From: Gammaproteobacteria bacterium
GTDB taxonomy: Bacteria; Pseudomonadota; Gammaproteobacteria; Xanthomonadales; Xanthomonadaceae
Reading direction: 5' to 3'
Length of the DNA: 5,292 nt
Assembly (NCBI GenBank): GCA_030431185.1
Contig: JAUIJO010000205.1
Span: 1 to 5,292 of the forward strand
Shown one piece after another: positions 1 to 5,273 of the stretch. Each line of letters starts with the position of its first letter. The first letter of the stretch is position 1. The position numbers and the translations under genes were made by a program. The notes under the pieces are model-generated. The model was not told the DNA's origin. It saw only the letters and a list, made by a program, of their open reading frames with translations, and searched no databases.

Positions 1-288
1 ATCCTCCAGCTCTTGAGCACCATCATGTCGCGCCTGGCCGGTGATGCCTTCGGCGCGATGGATGTGGCGACGCTGTTCTGCAACGTCATCATCGCGGTGA
101 TCCTGTGGCGCATCCAACTCGCCATCAACCTCGCCTGCGGGGATCCCACGGGAGAGGCGAACTCCCGCTTCACGGCCGCCAATGCATTCTGGGTGGTCTT
201 GGGTGGTCTCGCATGGATGCTGGTGCTGGCCAGCATCGTGCTCGCGCTCCTGGGCCCGATACCCGTCGACATCGCACTCCCGCCATGA
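1..288 (+). CDS. Unrecognised two-helix membrane protein (5' end cut off)
   Basis: The frame is open from the first base of the window to a TGA at 286-288, so at least 95 residues are visible and the true start probably lies outside. Internal starts exist (TTG at 13, ATG at 25), but neither has a convincing Shine-Dalgarno sequence. Two hydrophobic segments are visible, at about residues 22-44 (rich in Val, Ile and Leu) and 62-85 (Phe/Trp/Val/Leu-rich). A polar loop containing Gly-Asp-Pro and Asn-Ser-Arg joins them, and the tail is short and ends Leu-Pro-Pro. This suggests a small inner-membrane protein or the C-terminal end of a larger one. I do not recognise the family. The stop overlaps the start of the next gene (ATGA at 285-288), which implies co-transcription and translational coupling with the M28 peptidase. 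Confidence 0.6.
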   Translation: MLQLLSTIMSRLAGDAFGAMDVATLFCNVIIAVILWRIQLAINLACGDPTGEANSRFTAANAFWVVLGGLAWMLVLASIVLALLGPIPVDIALPP

Positions 289-1997
289 TCAAGCCCAGGC
301 TCTCCCGCCGGACCTCCTGCCTCGCGCTGGCGACTACGCTGTTCGCAATGGCGTGCACGCGCACGGACGCGCCACCGCCGGTCGAACGCGAGCCCTACGA
401 TGCGGGCGCATCGGCCGATGCCCGGCGGATCGAAGCGGACGTGCGCTTCCTCGCCGACGACCTGCTGGAGGGTCGCGAGGCGGGAACGCGCGGTCACCGA
501 CTGGCGTCCCTGTATGTGGCCCAGCGCTTCCGGGCGACCGGATTGGCGCCCGCCGGGGACGACGGCTACTACCAGCGCGTGCCGATGCTGGAGGCGCGAC
601 GCGTCGACGGCGGCGGGACGTTCGTGCTGCATCGCGACGGCCGCGACATCGCGCTGCGCTACCGCGAGCAGTTTCTGCCGGACGTCAACTTCAATGCCGG
701 AGAAGCGTCGGTCGAGGCGCCGATGGTTTTCGTCGGGCAGGGCGTGCATGCCCCGGCGCTCGGCCACGATGATTTCGAAGGACTCGATGTGCGCGGCAAG
801 GTCGCGGTGCTCTTCAACGGCGCGCCCGCCCGGTTCGACACCGACCGCCGGGCATTCCATGCGTCCACGCGCGAGAAGCTGCGCGGACTGGCTTCACGCG
901 GTGCGGTGGGCGCGATCTTCGTCGCCACCGACCGCGAGGAGGCGCGCTCGCCCTGGGCCCGGGGCGCGGCGAACTGGGACCGGCCGTCGATGCGCCTGCG
1001 CGACGCGGACGGCAGGGCGCTCGACACCTTCCCGGGCCTCAAGGTGGTCGCGCGCGCCAGCGCCGCGGCTGCGCCCCTGCTGCTCGATGCCGGCGGCCAC
1101 ACGGCCCGCGCGCTGTTCGAGGACAACGAAGCCGGCACCCTGCACGGCTTCGCCCTGCCCGGTACCGTGTCCCTGACTTCGCGCACCCGTGTCGAAGCGG
1201 TCGAGTCGCGCAACGTGGTCGGGCGCCTGCCCGGCAGCGACCCCGCGCTCGCGGCCGAACACGTGGTGTTCAGCGCCCACCTCGACCATGTCGGCATCGG
1301 CGCGCCGGTGGACGGCGACGCGATCTACAACGGCGCGCTCGACAACGCGCTGGGCGTGGCGATCATGCTGGAGGCGGCCAAGCGCCTGGTGCAGTCGGAT
1401 TCGCCGCCGCGGCGATCGCTGCTGTTCGTCGCGGTCACCGCCGAGGAGAAGGGCCTGCTGGGGGCCGAGTGGTTCGCGCGGCATCCGACCGTTCCCGCGG
1501 CCTCGCTGGTGGCGAACATCAACATGGACATGCCGGTGCTGCTGGCGCCGACCACCGACGTGGTCCCGGTGGGCATGGAGCATTCGAGCCTGCAGCCGCT
1601 GGTGGAGAAAGCAGCGGCCGAGGTGGGCGTGGTGCTGTCGCCGGATCCCATCCCGGAAGAATCGATCTTCGTGCGCAGCGACCAGTACGCCTTCATCCGC
1701 AGCGGCGTGCCGTCGATCTACCTGGTCGGCGGTTACACCGGCCGCGACGGCGCCGACGCCCGCGCGATCAACGGCGCCTTCCTGCGCGAGCACTACCATC
1801 GCCCCGGCGACGATGCCTCGCAGCCGATCCGCTACGACGACGCGGCACGCCTGGCCCGCCTCAACGCGATGATCGGGCAGGAGGTCGCCGACGCCAGGGA
1901 GCGCCCCCGCTGGAACCCGGGGGACTTCTTCGGCGAGCATTTCGCCCGCCCGCCGGCGGCATCCGAACCGACGGTGAACACAGCCCCGGGGCCATGA
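285..1997 (+). CDS. Exported M28-family zinc metallopeptidase with PA-type insert, probable lipoprotein
   Basis: This 570-residue protein is probably an aminopeptidase or related exopeptidase acting in the periplasm or at the outer membrane. Residues 1-24 form a signal: Arg-rich start, hydrophobic core, then Ala-Met-Ala-Cys24. The lipobox is imperfect, but Cys24 is the only cysteine left after processing, which favours lipidation. The region at about 140-290 looks like the protease-associated (PA) insert common in this family. The M28 catalytic set appears complete and in order: His332 (in HLDH), bridging Asp353 (GALDN), general base Glu387 and ligand Glu388 (TAEEKG), Asp415 (NMDM) and His505 (YHRPGDD). 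These roles are assigned by comparison with known M28 enzymes. The start at 285 is chosen because it opens the signal sequence and overlaps the upstream stop; no Shine-Dalgarno is evident, which fits coupling. The reading frame is open further upstream, but that would overlap gene 1 by 180 bases. The substrate cannot be told. Confidence 0.92.
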   Translation: MIKPRLSRRTSCLALATTLFAMACTRTDAPPPVEREPYDAGASADARRIEADVRFLADDLLEGREAGTRGHRLASLYVAQRFRATGLAPAGDDGYYQRVPMLEARRVDGGGTFVLHRDGRDIALRYREQFLPDVNFNAGEASVEAPMVFVGQGVHAPALGHDDFEGLDVRGKVAVLFNGAPARFDTDRRAFHASTREKLRGLASRGAVGAIFVATDREEARSPWARGAANWDRPSMRLRDADGRALDTFPGLKVVARASAAAAPLLLDAGGHTARALFEDNEAGTLHGFALPGTVSLTSRTRVEAVESRNVVGRLPGSDPALAAEHVVFSAHLDHVGIGAPVDGDAIYNGALDNALGVAIMLEAAKRLVQSDSPPRRSLLFVAVTAEEKGLLGAEWFARHPTVPAASLVANINMDMPVLLAPTTDVVPVGMEHSSLQPLVEKAAAEVGVVLSPDPIPEESIFVRSDQYAFIRSGVPSIYLVGGYTGRDGADARAINGAFLREHYHRPGDDASQPIRYDDAARLARLNAMIGQEVADARERPRWNPGDFFGEHFARPPAASEPTVNTAPGP

Positions 1998-2003
1998 CCT
2001 CCG

Positions 2004-2023
2004 GCGCGCGACGCATCGCGCGT
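2004..2023 (+). terminator. Hairpin just after the M28 stop, possible terminator
   Basis: CGCGCGA (2005-2011) and TCGCGCG (2016-2022) form a perfect 7-bp stem with a four-base loop, CGCA. A G-U pair (2004/2023) can extend it. It begins seven bases after the stop of the peptidase gene. No T-tract follows, so it is not a classical intrinsic terminator. It may end transcription weakly, protect the 3' end of the mRNA, or be chance in GC-rich sequence. It also occupies the expected -35 region of the promoter proposed at 2030-2035. Confidence 0.4.
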
Positions 2024-2029
2024 GGCCGC

Positions 2030-2035
2030 TACACT
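2030..2035 (+). promoter_or_regulatory. Possible -10 element for the AIM24-family gene
   Basis: TACACT at 2030-2035 matches four of six bases of the sigma-70 -10 consensus, including the key TA and final T. It would place the transcript start near 2042, giving a leader of about 23 bases that keeps the ribosome binding site at 2052-2057. No good -35 hexamer lies 16-18 bases upstream, where the sequence is all GC alternation, so this is a weak call. Confidence 0.35.
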
Positions 2036-2065
2036 CGGGCTTCCCTCATACAAAGGAATGCCCGA
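2035..2065 (+). promoter_or_regulatory. Leader hairpin burying the ribosome binding site of the AIM24-family gene
   Basis: TCGGGC (2035-2040) pairs with GCCCGA (2060-2065), and TTCC (2041-2044) pairs with GGAA (2055-2058), with T2059 bulged and a ten-base loop at 2045-2054. The inner stem covers GGA of the Shine-Dalgarno, and the outer stem reaches the A of the start codon. A transcript arriving from upstream would carry the whole structure. One starting near 2042 would lack the outer arm. The pairing is visible; the regulatory role is inferred. Confidence 0.4.
2052..2057 (+). promoter_or_regulatory. Ribosome binding site fixing the start at 2065
   Basis: AAAGGA at 2052-2057 lies seven bases before the ATG at 2065. 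It is the best Shine-Dalgarno in the window apart from the one at 3163, and it settles the start of the GYF_2-AIM24 gene. Confidence 0.7.
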
Positions 2066-3081
2066 TGAGCCAGTGGTACTTCGTCCCCGCCAACGGTGAG
2101 CGCGTGGGGCCCTTCGACGCCGAGGCCGCGCAGGCCTGGGTACGCGCCCATCCGACCGCGCAATGCTGGCGCGAGGGCATGAGCGGCTGGCAGCCGGCGC
2201 GCTCGATGCCGGAGTTCGCGGAGGCCACCGCGGGCGCCACCACGCACCTGCCGCCCGCGCCGCCACCGGTCCAGGGCCGCAGCGACGACATCGACTACCG
2301 CATCGTCGGCACCGACATGCAGTTCGTCGAGGTCGAGCTGGACCCCGGCGAGACCGCGATCGCCGAGGCCGGTGCGCTGATGTACAAGGATTCCAGCGTC
2401 CAGATGGACACCGTGTTCGGCGACGGCTCGCACAGCGGCCAGGGCGGCGGCGTGTTCGACAAGCTGCTGTCGGCCGGCAAGCGCGTGGTCACCGGCGAGA
2501 GCCTGTTCACCACCACCTTCACCCACACCGGCAGCGGCAAGGCCCACGTCGCGTTCGCGGCGCCCTATCCCGGCACCGTGCTGGCGATGAAGCTCGACGA
2601 GCACGGCGGCCGGCTGATCTGCCAGAAGGACAGCTTCCTCGCCGGTGCGCGCGGGGTGTCGCTGGGCATCCACCTGCAGCGCAAGATCCTCACCGGCCTG
2701 TTCGGTGGCGAGGGCTTCATCATGCAGAAGCTCGAAGGCGACGGCTGGGTGTTCGTGCATGCCGGCGGCACCATCGTGGAGCGCGAACTGAAGGCCGGCG
2801 AGCGGCTCGACGTCGATACCGGCTGCGTGGTCGCGTTCCACGACAGCGTGGACATGGACATCCAGCGCGTGGGCGGCATCAAGAGCATGTTGTTCGGCGG
2901 CGAGGGCATGTTCCTGGCGACCCTGAAGGGGCCGGGCAAGGTCTGGCTGCAGTCGCTGCCGTTCTCGCGCATGGCCGGCCGCATGCTGGCCGCGGCGCCC
3001 CAGGGCGGCGGCCAGGCGCGGGGCGAAGGCTCCATGCTCGGCGGCCTGGGTCGCCTGCTCGACGGCGACAACAACTTCTGA
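2065..3081 (+). CDS. GYF_2-AIM24 (TIGR00266) fusion protein
   Basis: The protein has 338 residues. Residues 1-50 match a GYF_2 (DUF4339) domain: Trp4-Tyr5-Phe6, Gly15-Pro16-Phe17, then the ending Trp35-Arg-Glu-Gly-Met-Ser-Gly-Trp42-Gln-Pro-Ala. A proline-rich linker (about 61-72) follows. The AIM24/TIGR00266 domain fills about 75-300, with typical Gly-rich and beta-rich stretches such as GLFGGEGFIMQKLEG (211-225) and HAGGTIVER (232-240). The tail after 305 is Gly/Ala-rich and probably disordered. No signal peptide or membrane helix is seen, so it is probably cytoplasmic. The fungal relative Aim24 is mitochondrial and affects respiratory growth and inner-membrane organisation; the bacterial role is not established. 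GYF-type domains usually mediate protein contacts through proline-rich peptides. It lies 67 bases after the peptidase gene, with its own ribosome binding site, so it is probably expressed separately. Confidence 0.9.
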   Translation: MSQWYFVPANGERVGPFDAEAAQAWVRAHPTAQCWREGMSGWQPARSMPEFAEATAGATTHLPPAPPPVQGRSDDIDYRIVGTDMQFVEVELDPGETAIAEAGALMYKDSSVQMDTVFGDGSHSGQGGGVFDKLLSAGKRVVTGESLFTTTFTHTGSGKAHVAFAAPYPGTVLAMKLDEHGGRLICQKDSFLAGARGVSLGIHLQRKILTGLFGGEGFIMQKLEGDGWVFVHAGGTIVERELKAGERLDVDTGCVVAFHDSVDMDIQRVGGIKSMLFGGEGMFLATLKGPGKVWLQSLPFSRMAGRMLAAAPQGGGQARGEGSMLGGLGRLLDGDNNF

Positions 3082-3087
3082 CCCCAG

Positions 3088-3122
3088 GCATCGGGCCGTG
3101 CCGCGCCGGCATGGCCCGATGC
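3088..3122 (+). terminator. Strong 15-bp hairpin after the AIM24-family gene
   Basis: Arms 3088-3102 and 3108-3122 pair over 15 positions, with 14 Watson-Crick pairs and one G-U (3098/3112). They close a five-base loop at 3103-3107. It starts six bases after the stop. It is the strongest stem I found in the window. No T-run follows, so termination would be atypical; it could instead stabilise the mRNA 3' end or act as a Rho-independent end without a U-tract. Confidence 0.55.
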
Positions 3123-3138
3123 GACCGGGTTCCGGCGC

Positions 3139-3156
3139 ACGGCCCCTGGGGGCCGT
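3139..3156 (+). promoter_or_regulatory. Leader hairpin upstream of the DUF486 gene
   Basis: ACGGCCC (3139-3145) and GGGCCGT (3150-3156) form a 7-bp stem with loop CTGG, ending six bases before the ribosome binding site at 3163-3166. An alternative, weaker stem pairs CCGT (3153-3156) with ACGG (3161-3164) across CCCC and would cover part of that ribosome binding site. The two stems exclude each other. Whether either matters in vivo is not shown by the sequence. Confidence 0.3.
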
Positions 3157-3162
3157 CCCCAC

Positions 3163-3166
3163 GGAG
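3163..3166 (+). promoter_or_regulatory. Ribosome binding site fixing the DUF486 start at 3174
   Basis: GGAG at 3163-3166 lies seven bases before the ATG at 3174. The frame is open far upstream, including an in-frame ATG at 3111, so this site and the family N-terminus are what decide the start. Confidence 0.65.
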
Positions 3167-3173
3167 ACTCCCG

Positions 3174-3530
3174 ATGCGCGCTTTCGGATTGACGGTGCTG
3201 ATGCTCTCGCTCAGCAACGTGTTCATGACCTTCGCCTGGTACGCCCACCTCAAGGACATGAGCCAGAAGCCGTGGATCGTCGCGGCCCTGGCGAGTTGGG
3301 GCATCGCCCTGTTCGAGTACCTGCTGCAGGTGCCGGCCAACCGCATCGGCTACACGGTGATGAGCCTGGGGCAGCTGAAGGTCCTGCAGGAAGTGATCGC
3401 GCTCTCGGTCTTCGTGCCCTTCGCGGTGCTGTACATGAAGGAACCGCTGAAGCTGGACTACCTGTGGGCGGGCCTGTGCCTGCTCGGCGCGGTGTTCTTC
3501 ATGTTCCGCGGCCAGTGGGCGGCGAGCTGA
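3174..3530 (+). CDS. DUF486 family small membrane protein (DMT-superfamily type)
   Basis: This 118-residue protein is close to the usual size for DUF486. Four hydrophobic helices are visible, at about 3-23, 34-52, 66-87 and 94-111. Recognisable family stretches are SNVFMTFAWYAHL (14-26), ALFEYLLQVPANRIGY (45-60) and QLKVLQEVI (67-75). The family is related to small multidrug-resistance and drug/metabolite transporters and sits in the inner membrane, but no substrate is established and none is claimed here. The gap of 92 bases from the preceding gene holds two hairpins, so coupling to it is unlikely. No promoter motif is obvious, so expression may depend on read-through. Confidence 0.88.
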   Translation: MRAFGLTVLMLSLSNVFMTFAWYAHLKDMSQKPWIVAALASWGIALFEYLLQVPANRIGYTVMSLGQLKVLQEVIALSVFVPFAVLYMKEPLKLDYLWAGLCLLGAVFFMFRGQWAAS

Positions 3531-3542
3531 CGGGCCCGGCAG

Positions 3543-3563
3543 GACGGCGTTTGGCCGCCAGTC
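3543..3563 (+). terminator. Hairpin between the DUF486 and patatin genes
   Basis: GGCG (3546-3549) pairs with CGCC (3556-3559), and GAC (3543-3545) with GTC (3561-3563), with A3560 bulged and a six-base loop at 3550-3555. That makes seven pairs, 12 bases after the DUF486 stop, with no T-tract. It is a weak terminator candidate only. Confidence 0.3.
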
Positions 3564-3576
3564 GGGATCGCGCCGG

Positions 3577-3582
3577 TATCCT
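3577..3582 (+). promoter_or_regulatory. Possible -10 element placed for a leaderless patatin mRNA
   Basis: TATCCT at 3577-3582 resembles a sigma-70 -10 box and ends six bases before the ATG at 3589. Transcription would begin at or next to the start codon. TTGGCC at 3551-3556 could be a -35, but the spacer would be 20 bases, longer than ideal. No Shine-Dalgarno precedes the start, which fits a leaderless message. Confidence 0.4.
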
Positions 3583-3588
3583 GCGCGG

Positions 3589-4620
3589 ATGAGCTCGCGC
3601 ACCTGGTCACGCCTCCGCCCCCTCCTGCTGGCCGCACTGGCCGCACTGCTCGCCGGCTGTGGCGGCACGCGGCCCGCCCCTCCGGCGCCCGTGGTGCAGG
3701 CCCCGCCGCCGACGGAGATCCGCATCGGGCTCGCGCTGGGCGGCGGCGCGGCCAAGGGCTTCGCCCACATCGGCGTGATCAAGATGCTGGAGGCCAACGG
3801 CATCCACGTCGACACGGTGGCCGGCACCAGCGCCGGCAGCGTGGTCGGCGCCCTGTATGCCAGCGGCATGGACCCCTTCGAAATGCAGGCCCGGGCCGTG
3901 GCCCTGGATGAATCCTCGATCCGCGACGTGCGCCTGTTCTCCGGCGGCCTGGTGCAGGGGCAGGCACTGCAGGACTACGTCAACGCGCAGGTCCGGCAGG
4001 CACCGATCGATGCGATGCCCCGCCCGTTCGCCGCGGTGTCGACGCAACTCGAGACCGGCAAGCGCACCGTGTTCGTGCGCGGCAACACCGGCCAGGCCGT
4101 GCGCGCGTCGAGCAGCATACCCGGGGTGTTCGAACCGGTGACCATCGGCGGCAAGCACTATGTCGACGGCGGCATCGTCAGCCCGGTGCCGGTGGACGCG
4201 GCGCGCCAGCTGGGCGCGGACTTCGTCATCGCGGTGGACATCTCCAACAAGGCCCGCGGCACCGCACCGGCCGACATGCTGGGGATCGTCAACCAGTCGA
4301 TCGCCATCATGGGGCAGCGCGCGGGCGCCGAGGAGCTGGCGCGCGCCGACGTGGTCATCCGGCCACAGGTCGACGCGATCGGCCCGGCCGACTTCGAACA
4401 GCGCAGTGCCGCCATCCTGGCCGGCGAGCGTGCGGCGCTGGCCGCCCTGCCGACGATCCGCGCCCGCCTCGCCGAGAATTCGATGCAGCGCTCCAAGGCC
4501 GCCTACCAGCAAGCCGTGGCCCGCGCCCGTGAAGAGGCCGAGCGCGCCCGCGCGGAATGCGAAGCGCAACAGGGCACGATGGACAAGTGGCTGCGCCGCG
4601 ACGCCTGCGCGATGCGATGA
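3589..4620 (+). CDS. Patatin-like phospholipase, lipoprotein (RssA/NTE-like)
   Basis: The protein has 343 residues. Residues 1-24 form a clear lipoprotein signal ending Leu21-Ala22-Gly23-Cys24; the next residues are Gly-Gly rather than Asp, which suggests outer-membrane sorting. A Pro/Ala-rich tether (about 27-42) leads into a patatin domain at about 44-255. The oxyanion loop is GGGAAKG (51-57), the nucleophile Ser81 is in GTSAG (79-83), and the catalytic Asp193 is in the DGG motif (193-195). ASSSIPGVF (173-181) is typical of the bacterial RssA-like branch. The Ser-Asp dyad is intact, so an active lipid acyl hydrolase is expected; substrate and lipid class are unknown. Residues 300-325 are charged and Ala/Arg/Glu-rich, probably helical or coiled. 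Cys324 and Cys340 are the only cysteines besides Cys24. The ATG at 3589 starts the signal sequence directly and has no Shine-Dalgarno. Confidence 0.93.
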   Translation: MSSRTWSRLRPLLLAALAALLAGCGGTRPAPPAPVVQAPPPTEIRIGLALGGGAAKGFAHIGVIKMLEANGIHVDTVAGTSAGSVVGALYASGMDPFEMQARAVALDESSIRDVRLFSGGLVQGQALQDYVNAQVRQAPIDAMPRPFAAVSTQLETGKRTVFVRGNTGQAVRASSSIPGVFEPVTIGGKHYVDGGIVSPVPVDAARQLGADFVIAVDISNKARGTAPADMLGIVNQSIAIMGQRAGAEELARADVVIRPQVDAIGPADFEQRSAAILAGERAALAALPTIRARLAENSMQRSKAAYQQAVARAREEAERARAECEAQQGTMDKWLRRDACAMR

Positions 4621-4650
4621 ACCCTCGATGCCAGCGTCCTTAACGAAATA

Positions 4651-4679
4651 TTGACGCACTGCTCGCGGACAGGCAGGAT
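4651..4679 (+). promoter_or_regulatory. Probable sigma-70-type promoter for the outer-membrane protein gene
   Basis: TTGACG (4651-4656) matches five of six bases of the -35 consensus. It is separated by 17 bases from CAGGAT (4674-4679), a poor -10 that keeps the A at position 2 and the final AT. The upstream stretch 4639-4650 is among the most AT-rich in the window and could act as an UP element. Transcription would start near 4686, leaving a leader of about 36 bases. A competing -10, TATTTA at 4705-4710, would leave almost no leader. Confidence 0.5.
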
Positions 4680-4721
4680 GCCCGCGCCCAGACCGGGCGA
4701 CCTGTATTTATGGACGATTGA

Positions 4722-5273
4722 ATGAAGAAGACCCTGATTCTCGCCGGCACGACGCTGGCTGCCGTGCTGTGTTCCCATTCGGCCCTGGCCGGCCAAGGTT
4801 TCCTCCGCGCCGGCATCGGCAACAGCGAGACCGAGATCGACTACGCCGGCCTGCGCGACGACGATTCCGACGTCTCCGCCACGTTCGGTGGCGGCTACTG
4901 GTTCACTCCGAACTTCGCCGTGGAAGGCCACATCGGCACGCTGTACAACTCCGATCTCGGCAACGACCAGGAGCTCGACCTGGTGACCATGGGCCTGGGC
5001 GTCGCCGGCCGCACGCACTTCGGCCCGGACAACACCGGCTTCTTCATCGACGGCCGCGTGGGCGTCGCCCGCCTGACCGCGCAGGTCCGCGAGGACACCT
5101 TCGACGTCGTGGACGACGTCAGCTCGACCAAGCCCTACTACGGCGTCGGCGTCGGCTACGACTTCAACCGGAACTGGGGCATCAGCCTCAACTACGACCG
5201 CCGCCAGGGCGAGTTCGACGGCGTGGACGTCGACGTCGACACCGTCAGCATCGGCGGTGAGTGGCGCTTCTGA
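4722..5273 (+). CDS. Small outer-membrane beta-barrel protein
   Basis: This 183-residue protein has a signal peptide with Lys-Lys at 2-3, a hydrophobic core and an Ala21-Leu-Ala23 cleavage site before Gly24. The Cys at 17 is in the signal and lacks a lipobox. The mature part (about 160 residues) alternates hydrophobic and polar residues with many Gly and aromatic positions, for example FGGGYWF (55-61) and PYYGVGVGYDF (138-148). It ends Trp-Arg-Phe183, the C-terminal aromatic used by the Bam assembly machinery. Length and pattern fit an eight-stranded OmpA/Ail-like barrel (OMP_b-brl type). The protein is strongly acidic, with Asp-rich stretches at 46-50, 124-132 and 166-173. The Shine-Dalgarno is weak (GGA at 4712-4714, seven bases upstream). 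Its role could be adhesion, stability or permeability; the sequence does not say. Confidence 0.88.
   Translation: MKKTLILAGTTLAAVLCSHSALAGQGFLRAGIGNSETEIDYAGLRDDDSDVSATFGGGYWFTPNFAVEGHIGTLYNSDLGNDQELDLVTMGLGVAGRTHFGPDNTGFFIDGRVGVARLTAQVREDTFDVVDDVSSTKPYYGVGVGYDFNRNWGISLNYDRRQGEFDGVDVDVDTVSIGGEWRF

Noticed and set aside
105..284. Upstream in-frame extension of the M28 peptidase
   Set aside because: It would overlap the upstream gene by 180 bases, is Arg/His/Gly-rich without domain character, and would bury the signal sequence inside the protein.
894..1940. Long antisense open frame opposite the peptidase gene
   Set aside because: The translation is Arg/His/Ala/Val-rich with no recognisable motif. 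It is the expected shadow of a high-GC gene with complete catalytic motifs on the other strand.
2029..3162. Long antisense open frame opposite the AIM24-family gene
   Set aside because: It mirrors a gene with clear GYF_2 and AIM24 features, and its composition is low-complexity His/Ala/Arg/Gly.
2163..3173. Open frame running through the AIM24-family gene into the DUF486 gene, suggesting a fusion or longer DUF486 protein
   Set aside because: The upstream part is Arg/Gly/His-rich shadow sequence. The DUF486 family N-terminus and GGAG site support the start at 3174. The in-frame ATG at 3111 would add 21 unrelated residues from inside a hairpin.
3607..4659. Antisense open frame opposite the patatin gene
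   Set aside because: It is a His/Arg/Gly-rich shadow; the + strand carries the intact lipobox, GTSAG and DGG motifs.
4680..4698. Small stem GCCCG/CGGGC in the leader of the barrel gene
   Set aside because: It has only five pairs with a nine-base loop and is easily expected by chance at this GC content.
4718..5260. Alternative + frame over the barrel gene
   Set aside because: It is almost entirely Arg/Pro/Gly/His; the other frame has a signal peptide, barrel pattern and terminal Phe.
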